Below are positions 26,378 through 35,800 of a stretch of 64,000 nt of DNA, one piece after another. This DNA is from Phocoena phocoena (lineage: Eukaryota > Chordata > Mammalia > Artiodactyla > Phocoenidae). The notes beneath the pieces are model-generated. The model saw only the letters and a list, made by a program, of their open reading frames with translations. It had not been told where the DNA came from and searched no databases. The stretch's first letter is position 1, and the number at the start of each line of letters is the position of its first letter. The position numbers were made by a program, and so were the translations under genes. Where the stretch lies: the NCBI RefSeq assembly GCF_963924675.1, contig NC_089220.1, positions 54,322,639 to 54,386,638 on the forward strand, given 5' to 3'.

Positions 26378-29300
26378 AATTTTAATCAAAAACACCAAGT
26401 TGAAGAGCTAAAGTATCTACACCATCTCAATTTGGAACCTTATATACAACGTGTCTATAAGTGTGTCACTTTCATCCACAAATCAACACCCTCAGCATTT
26501 CTAATCTTTTTAAAAAATTATTATTTATTTATTTAGGCTGCACAGGGTCTTAGTTGCAGCACACGGGATCTTTGTTGCGGCGTGTGGGAACTTCAGTCGC
26601 GGCATGTCAACTTCTTAGTTGCAGCGTGTGGGATCTTTAGTTGCAGCATGTGAGCTTCATAGTTGCAGCATGCAGACTTCTTAGTTGTGGCATACGGACA
26701 CTTAGTTGCAGCATGTGAACTCTTAGTTGCGGCACACATGTGTGATCTAGTTCCCAGACCACGGATCGAACCCAGGCCCCCTGCATCAGGAGCGTGGAGT
26801 CTTACCCGCTGGATCACCAGGGAAGTCCCAACATTTCTAATCTTGAATCTTGATATTGTCAACCACTAAGTTGCCGAATCTCTTCCACCTACCTTTTCTC
26901 TTACATTCCACTGGATATTAGGTCCAATTTAGTCTACCTTCTAAATATGACTTCATGCCCTCCTCACTACTCAGCTAGATAAACATAAACCAGTCTTCCA
27001 GCCTCTGGTCCCACAGCTTCTAACCCCACCTCAATATTACTATCAAAAATGTTATTAAGGGCTTCCCTGGTGGCGCAGTGGTTAAGAATCTGCCTGCTAA
27101 TGCAGGGGACACGGGTTTGAGCCCTGGTCTGGGAAGATCCCACATGACGCGGAGCAACTAGGCCCATGAGCCACAACTACTGAGCCTGCGCGTCTGGAGC
27201 CTGTGCTCCACAACGAGAGAGGCCGCAACAGCGAGAGGCCCGCGCACCGTGATGAAGAGTGGCCCCCGCTTGCCACAACTAGAGAAAGCGCTCACACAGA
27301 AACGAAGACCCAACACAGCCAAAAAAGTTATTAAAAAGTAAACATGAAAAATAAAATAGTAAACAGGATCATATCCCACCCTCATGCCAAAATCACTTCA
27401 GTGTTTACCCTGCATTCAGGTTAAAATCCAGTCTCCTTGAAGTCTTTCATATTCTGACCTAGCCTCTGACCCAGACCTACCTCTTCAACCTAATTATCAG
27501 ACATGGTTGTACATGTACCATATGCTCCAACCGTATGGACTTTTTCCCCAAGTTTCTTAAAATTGATTTAGGTTACTGACACCTGGATTTTTATGGATTT
27601 TAAGACTTTCACAGGGACTTCCCTGGCGGTCCAAGGGTTAAGACTCTGTGCTCCCAATGCAGAGGGCACAGGTTCAATCCCTGGTAGGGGCACTAAGATC
27701 CTGCATGCCGCATGGCATGGCCAAAAAAAAAAAAAAAAAGACTTTCACAAACATATGTAAATAACATTGGAAACTAATTTTAAATTTTGCAAAATCAGTG
27801 AATACAGAGGCTTAACTTCACCTATTTTATCACCAGGAGGACAAAAATACAGATTGCCTTATTTAAAAAAACTTTAAATGAGGAAGTAACTCACATGTGT
27901 AGTATGAAAATGAATAGATTTAATACTCAAATAAATATTAAAATTAAAAATTGTCAAGACATAAATAAGAAACTTGAAATAAGGTAAAACTGAAAAATAA
28001 CTACTTATAGAACATAAATTTAAAATAACTGGACTTCCCTGGTGGCGCAGTGGTTAAGAATCCTCCTGCCAATGCAGGGGACACAGGTTCGAGCCCTGGT
28101 CCGGGAAGATCCCACGTGCCGCAGAGCAACTAAGCCCCTGTGCCACAAGTACTGAGCCTGGGTTCCTAGAGCCCATGCTCCGCAACAAGAGAAGCCACCG
28201 CAGTGAGAAGCCCGCGCACCACAAAAAAGAGTAGCCCCTGCTTGCCACAACTAGAGAAAGTCCGTGCGCAGCAACAAAGACCCAACACAGCCATAAAATA
28301 CAATAAAAATAAATAAAATAATCGCCACATTATATATATAAACTTCTTTCATATGGTGATAAAATATGCATAATACTAAACAGTAATATTCCATTAGCTT
28401 TTTCTACTATAAAGCTAATATTTTCAATATAGAATGGCTGAGTGCCCAATACTGGGTTGGCCAAAAAGTTCGTTAGGTGTTTTCCGTAAAGGAAAATACC
28501 TGTTCCTAGGTATTAAGGCCAAAAAGAATTAAAAATCCTCAGAAAATGACAGACATGTGAGTATACAAGAGACATAAATTCAAAACAGTGTTATCAGTGC
28601 TAAGATAAATGAAATAAATGTAGGTAGAGTGCTGGCACAAAAGACAAAACTTCCATTTAGGTGAACTGGAAAAAGTGTCACGGAGAAAACATTAAGCTGT
28701 ATGGGTCTTAAGGAATATGAGTTCACCAGACAAATGGAAAGTGGAAAAGGTATTACAGTCATAAAAAGCATAAAACATCACTGCCCTTTGGGAAATTATC
28801 AGTACTCAGGTTATGTCTAGAGTTTAAGAACTACCAGGGACTGGGCCTGAGGAATTAGATCATATCACAAAAGTACTCATGCTAAGGAGGATTTTAAATT
28901 AGATATATTCTTAGAGATAATGTTCAGTGTATATCCAATATACAAGCCTACACAACAGAAATATTTCTAATACAGCACTTAGCTCCTTTAGCACATGCTT
29001 CCTCTTCTACACTTTTGAGCAACTTGAGGGCCAAGTCAATGCATACATATCTTCTTTGGGCCTTTATTCCTACAACTTAAATGCATATCATCTGGTACAT
29101 GGCAAGCGCTAAATAACTGACTTTAAATAGGAGAAGTACATTTGGCAAAAGAAAACATTTCAGCAGTTCTCAAAGCAATTAGTCATGTGCATTAGTTTAC
29201 TTATATAAACTATAAGATTTACTTATACCAACACTACTTCTGAGTTTGCTATACTCATAAGGAAAGTGTGTCTCATTACATTAAGTGAAAAAGAGTAGAT

Positions 29301-29511
29301 TAAAAAGCAGTATGCGTGAGGTTTCCCTGGTGGCGCAGTGGTTGAGAGTCCACCTGCCAATGCAGGGGACGCAGGTTCGTGCCCCGGTCCGGGAAGATCC
29401 CACATGCCGCGGAGCGGCTGGGCCAGTGAGCCGTGGCCGCTGAGACTGCGCGTCCAGAGCCTGTGCTCCGCAACGGGAGAGGCCACAGCAGTGAGAGGCC
29501 CGCGTACCGCA

Positions 29512-29543
<32 letters not shown>

Positions 29544-29824
29544 AGCAGTATGTGTAATGCAATCCACTAATCTCTATTATACTCATACATGCATTTTTCA
29601 AAGCCCAGTGAAATATTAAAAAAAAAAAAAACTAGGGCTTCCCTGGTGGCGCAGTGGTTGAGGGTCCGCCTGCCGATGCAGGGGGCGCGGGTTCGTGCCC
29701 CGGTCCGGGAGGATCCCACGTGCCGCGGAGCGGCTGGGCTCGTGAGCCGTGGCCGCTGCGCCTGCGCGTCCGGAGCCTGTGCTCCGCGGCGGGAGAGGCT
29801 GCGGCAGTGAGAGGCCCGCATACC

Positions 29825-29870
<46 letters not shown>

Positions 29871-32800
29871 ACACCAAGAACTTTGGGGCCACACTGTCTA
29901 GGTTCCAATCAGCTTCCAACCACTTACTAATTCTGTGACCTTTTGCAAATACTTTAATCTTTCTTTGCCTCTACTTCCATAAAATATAGATAAATAATAG
30001 TACCTATACCTATACCTGGTTAATTGTGACGATTAAATGAGTTATAAGGCACTCAGAATACTGTCTGTATAACTGTTTCCTAGTCATATTTTTTCTTACC
30101 AACAATAAAATTATTATAATCATATATTTTACCTATACTTTAGACCCTAGAAGAACTGGTTTATGAAAGGAACCCGCTTTGTCCCAGAAAACTTTTTAAA
30201 TCTTTTTTAAAGGCTTTTAAAAAAACATTAAAAATATTTTAACTTTTTAAATTCAGTCAACAAATATTCACCAAGTGTCTCCACATGCCAACCCTTGTGT
30301 TAATAATCTCTTTCAGCAAGTGTCTCCCTAGGTCATTATACCCTAGAAACCTGCCCACCTCCTCTATCTCATGAAAAACAGAGATGGTATATTCAGGTCC
30401 ACATGCTTTCTGTTTCTAACCTGGGTCTACATAGCTTAGCAAATTGATCCACAGTTCTGTACAAACGTTTCATAAAGTTTTCTAATTTGTTAGTAAAGAA
30501 AAATTTAGAAAATCACTTACTTAATAACTACCTAAAGTTTACAGGCTCTACCACAATACTAGTTATAAAAATTATGACAGAAATATGGCAGTTATAGCAA
30601 ACATTTATCAACACAGTCCTCATAACTTTCTTGTTCAGAAAGACTAAGTCCGTATTAGTGGGAGCCTTATTAATGGGATACTTTGAATACATCAGAAACA
30701 TGGAAATCACAGTACACAGAACTAGTTGTTTTAACAGCACTCATTAAAATGAAATGATACCAGTCATAACAGATTATCATAGTAGAAAATTAAACTGAAA
30801 TTATTTTTGATTGTTTGAATATAAACAGGACTTACTACATAAAATACATTCTTTGCTCTTTTGGATATAAGATGTTACGTGAATCACAAGAATGGACCTT
30901 TAGTAAATCATTATGTTTTAAATAAGCATCTATTATGTGCCATGTACTGTGTTAACCATGAAGAATAATTAAACTTAGATTCTTTTCTCTCATTCCTTCA
31001 CTACTCTGAAATATCTTAGACAAAAGACAGGATTCCTATCGTTTCCTCACCTATAAAACAGATAAAAAGAACCTTCTGTCTAAAACCAGTAAAGTTCCTA
31101 AACATTTTATAAGCTATACTGAAAATGTCAAAATCTAAAACTGTATATAACTTGCGATTATCAAGCAATAAAATTTATTCCTGTTTGCGTCTAACAGAAT
31201 CTTACATTTCAAGAGAATAAGTATCCTCATTATTGGAAATTAATTACCTGAGTAATCACACAAAAATGTTAACAACCTGATTTTTCCACTCACCTCTGAA
31301 AATGATGACTGTACAGCTGTGTTGGAATACCAAGAATACGATCGTATATAGCTGTAACTTCTCTCAGGTTTCCCTGTTCATTTTCCCAGTTTATATACAT
31401 TTCCCAGAGTCTGTCAGATCGGAAATCTGTTCCTGCAGCTAGAACAGCATGCTCAAAAGTTCTGAAAAATTAAATTACCTCTTAAGTTATCTTTCCAAGA
31501 TAAAATCACTTTAAAAATATTATTTCTACACTTTGCAATATATACAAATATCAAATCATTGTCATACTCCTGAAACTAATAAAATATTTCTAAATTTTAG
31601 AAGATAATGCTAAATTCAAAATTATATTCAACTTTATACAAGTAGAGATTAAAAGGAAGAAGGAATAGTAGAAAAGTGTATGACAGTTGCTTAAAAAAAA
31701 GGGAAAACGTAAAGGGAATAGGTAAATGTAATTTTATGTAACTGTATATTGTTTTATATGATATAAATTTGCAATGCACATTACACAGCAAACATATAAG
31801 AGTAACACAGTAGACACTAAAATATTCGTTAAACTTGAAATGTCTGTTGAATAGATTCCTTTAGGACAAAAGACAGACAAAATTTATCTCCCTTTAAGAA
31901 ATAATTTTCTGGCAAAACAACTCTCCAACAAGGGGTCCAGCTGCCCTGTCAGGTATATACATATATTCTAAAACTCTCAAAATTCTCTCCTAATTCTAAA
32001 ATTCCACAGTTACACTTTACTACAAAATCATTTATTTTAAAATACTTAGCTCATTTGAAGAGATTTCTGTAAGCAATTTTAATCACTGGATTTGATATCC
32101 CAAATGGGATAAAATTTTAGGTACGTTTTCAAAATAAATATTAGAATCAAGAGGGATTTTTAACAGTATAAACTACACTACCTAAATTAATCTACAACTT
32201 TAACTGAATGCCAATCAAAGCTCTAAGAAATTTTGGATGGAAGAGGAAAAAAATTCTAACATTCATCTAGCATACAAAGATGCAAAACATTTTTGTAAAA
32301 GTATAAAGCAGCAGGCATTTTCCTGAAAGGTATCAAAAGAAACTAGAAAGCTACAAAAATTAAAAGTATGGCACTGGCCTGGTATCGGAAAAATGGATTA
32401 ACAGTTCCCAAGAAAACAAAATAGATCTATGTATATGTGAAAATTTAGTATATGACAAAGTATTTTAAATCAATGCACACAAAATTTTTTTTAATTTAAA
32501 AAATAAAAAAATAATAAATCATTGCAGAAAAGATGGACTATTCCAAATGGAAAAAATAAAAGGTTAATCTCTGACTTGCAAAAGACGCAAATAAGGTTAA
32601 TCTGTTTCACAAAAGACACAAGCTAAATGTCAGATAAGTGAACTATAAAAAAAAGCCTATAAAAAGAATTAGAAAAAAATTCAAGATTTATGTATTCTTG
32701 GCAAGATAGGCACAAAACTCAGAAACCAATAAAAGATTACAAATTGAACCACAGTAAGAAAAAAACAAAAACAAAAACCTCTGTATGATAAAGATACCCT

Positions 32801-35800
32801 AAACGAAGATGTGCCAAAACCGGGGGAAATATGTTTAATACACATAAGGGATTGAGAGAACATGCGCGCGCGTGCGCGTGTGTGGTACGTGCACACACGT
32901 GTATGTTTGTTTGAGATTTTCAAGAGAGTTAAAATACATGTTATTCCTCTGCAGAATCCCAAAGTGATTCAGGAAATTAACGCATCAGACACTAAGAAAA
33001 CTGGAAGTAGCTGGAAGAGGAAGGATGACAGGTAATGAACAAAATGTTTAGACGAAGGTTTGCTTAATGAATGGTAAGAGGCCTTGAACCCACTTTCCTG
33101 CTCAGCTATGGGATTTCAGAAGCTAGGTATATGCTCCCCAGGCAGATCAGATGATCCTTCAACGAAGAAACTGCTTGGTATAGGAATAAGATATAAAGAT
33201 TCCAACACTGGGAGTCCCCCAACAAAAACCTGAGTAGCCACCTGATCATGCACTGTGAAGCCCTTTATTCCAGCTAACAATGTAGTACAGAACTTCCATT
33301 CGGTTTATTAGTATTGAACCTTTAACATGAGCAGAAATCCAGAGATCAAACATATCAGAAATGAAAACAAGCAAACAAACAAAAAAGAGAAAACAGCGCT
33401 GAGGGCAGAGAAAAATTTCAACTATCCTTAATACCCTCAAAGAAATGTTAAAAAGATATGCAGCCAGGGACTTCTCTGGTGGTCCAGTGGTAAAGAATCC
33501 ACCTTCCAAAGCAGGGGACGCGGGTTCAATCCCAGGTCAGGGAACTAAGATCCCACATGCCTCGGGGATACTAAGCCAGCACCTCAACAAGAGAGTCCAT
33601 GTGCCTCAAACTACAGAGCCCATGCACTCTGGAGCCCACGTGCCACAACTACAGAGCTCATGCGCCCTGGAGCCTGAGCTCCACAACTAGAGAGAAGGCT
33701 GTGCACCACAACAAAGAGCCCGCGTGCCGCAAAAGAAGATTCCACAAGCCTCAATGAAGACCCCGCGTGCCAGAACTAAGACCAGACACAGCCATAAATA
33801 AAATTAAATAAATAAATAAATAAATAAATAGGACTTCCTTGGTGGTGCAGTGGTTAAGACTCCACGCTCCCACACAGGGGGCCCGGGCTCGATCCCTGGT
33901 CCAGGAACTAGATCCCACACGCATGCCACAGCTAAGAGTTCGCATGCCACAACTAAGACCTGACACAACCAAAATAAAATAATTATTTAAAATAATAATA
34001 AATATTTTTAAAAGTAAAAAATTTGGATATTAAAATAGAAAGATATGCAGCCATATAACAAGAATAGGAGGCTATAAGGAAAGGAACATTCAAAGAAGAG
34101 GAAAGATTCTTAAATACTAAAAATCTTATGGCAGCTATTAAAAATCCAATACAAGGTTCAAGGAAATACCTCAAAAAGTCAAACAAATCCTAGGAGATTG
34201 AGAAAAAGGAAAAAGGTAAGAAAATTAAATGATTAAAACAGAAGGTCCAATATCCAACTATTGAAAACAACAGAGAAAACCAAGAGAAAGAAATTATCGA
34301 AATAAGAATGTACACAATAATAACATTTCTAAGACTAGAAAGATGTGCTTTAAAGCATCCCAGATTGAAAAGGCCCACTAAGCACAATTAACTAGAAAAA
34401 GAAAGTCCACACCAAAGCATTACAATTGCAGTTACAACAAAGATAAAGAGAACATTTTAAAAGCTTCCATGAAGAAAAACAAGTCACATAAAGAGAATTC
34501 AAAAGAATGGTATTAATACTTCTCAAAAGCAACACCAGAAGAGAGATGGAGAAATGCCTTCAAAGCCCTAAGGAAAAATTACTTTCACCTCAAAATTCTA
34601 CACGCCACTGGACCATCAATTGTTTCAGACATAAAGATTCAAAAAAATTTTTTTTATTCCAAGCATCCTTTAACAGGAAGTTATGGGATGTACTCCTCTA
34701 AAAGGCAGGCATGAACCAAGAAAGAGTAGGATCTAACAAGCTCTAATAAATAGAGCTTGATACCCAGGAAAAAGGTAAAGACATCTCCTAGAACCATGAT
34801 AATGAGGAAATCCAAAAACCGCTGTACAACAGGATCAGAATACAGCAACCAGTCCAGATTACAGAAGAGGAGGTTCCAGGAGAGCTATCTCCAAGAAGAG
34901 GGAAAAAAAATGGAATTTACATTTCTCAGAACATAATTCTTTTTTTTGTAATCTTCAGATTAAGTAGAATAACACTAGATACATATATTTTTTAGTTTCA
35001 AAAAATAACATATAGCATTTGTACATTGTGGAAAGTCAGTATTAGTACTGACTACTGAAAGTAGCTGTTGGAGGGGGTAGAAAATTTTAAATGTTTAAAG
35101 AAAGCCAGGCAAATGGGAAAAAGGGGGGAGGGAAGGAAAGGGGTAATTACAGGAAAAACAAAAAGCTATGAAACCTATCCATACTGGAAAGATGAGGAAT
35201 GGGAAGACAGGGTATAAGTGAACTAAAAATGCTCATCTACCGTAACAGAATGATAATGTCTATAGGTAGTGAGAGAGAAGCACAAAGCAGTAGAGTGCTA
35301 CTGTTTTAAACATGTTGAAAATATCAGAAGAAACGGCTAAAATATTTAAAGAGAGGTGGAGGGAATCACTTTTTGTTACAAGCAGTTTAACATTAACTTT
35401 TTAAATTACATGTACATATCAATAAATTGATGAAAATAAAAACCAAAAACACATTTTAAATTCCTATAATCAGTAACAAAGACTATCCAAAGTAAAATGA
35501 GCAAATGTCATGAACAAGCAATGTAAAAATGCCTTATATAGACAGCATTTGAAAAGATGGTAAACCAGGATGACCAACCTACAGATATGTGAACTAAGAT
35601 AATGAAATACTACTGGAGGTTAAAGAAAAAAACATGGCATGACTATGGGAAAATGACTACCCTCATACACTGTGGGAGTTTAAAATTGCTACCACTTTTA
35701 AAAGAACATATGACAAAACATAGCTGCGATTCCCTTTGACAGAAGTTACATTTCTAGAGTGTTCTACATAAACATTGACTTGTAAACAGATGTTCACTGA

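Larger units (their letters stand above)
25750..27560 (+). repeat. L2-type LINE remnants interrupted by SINEs
   Basis: Pieces at about 25750-26270, 26840-26960 and 27340-27560 share L2-like composition (for example ctaaccccacctcaat, ttcatattctgacctagcct). SINEs at 26509-26829 and 27059-27326 split them. Confidence 0.45.
25424..31293 (-). other. PRPF39: PRPF39 intron 5
   Basis: 5.9 kb crowded with repeats: L2-type remnants with nested SINEs (25750-27560), a TA microsatellite, a mariner fragment and two young CHR SINEs side by side (29318-29868). No gene seen. Confidence 0.85.

Noticed and set aside
26508..26830. CRISPR-like array from evenly spaced short repeats
   Set aside because: Repeats are degenerate, spacers are not unique, and the block is a SINE with target duplication in a mammalian intron.
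27050..28330. tRNA genes, because of A- and B-box-like sequences
   Set aside because: The boxes belong to tRNA-derived SINE heads. No cloverleaf with acceptor stem and anticodon arm can be drawn.
29338..29938. Several overlapping open frames of 70-113 codons on both strands
   Set aside because: They lie in two CHR SINEs and their A tails. The same peptide (for example [13 protein letters not shown]) recurs in other SINE copies across the window. They are not genes.
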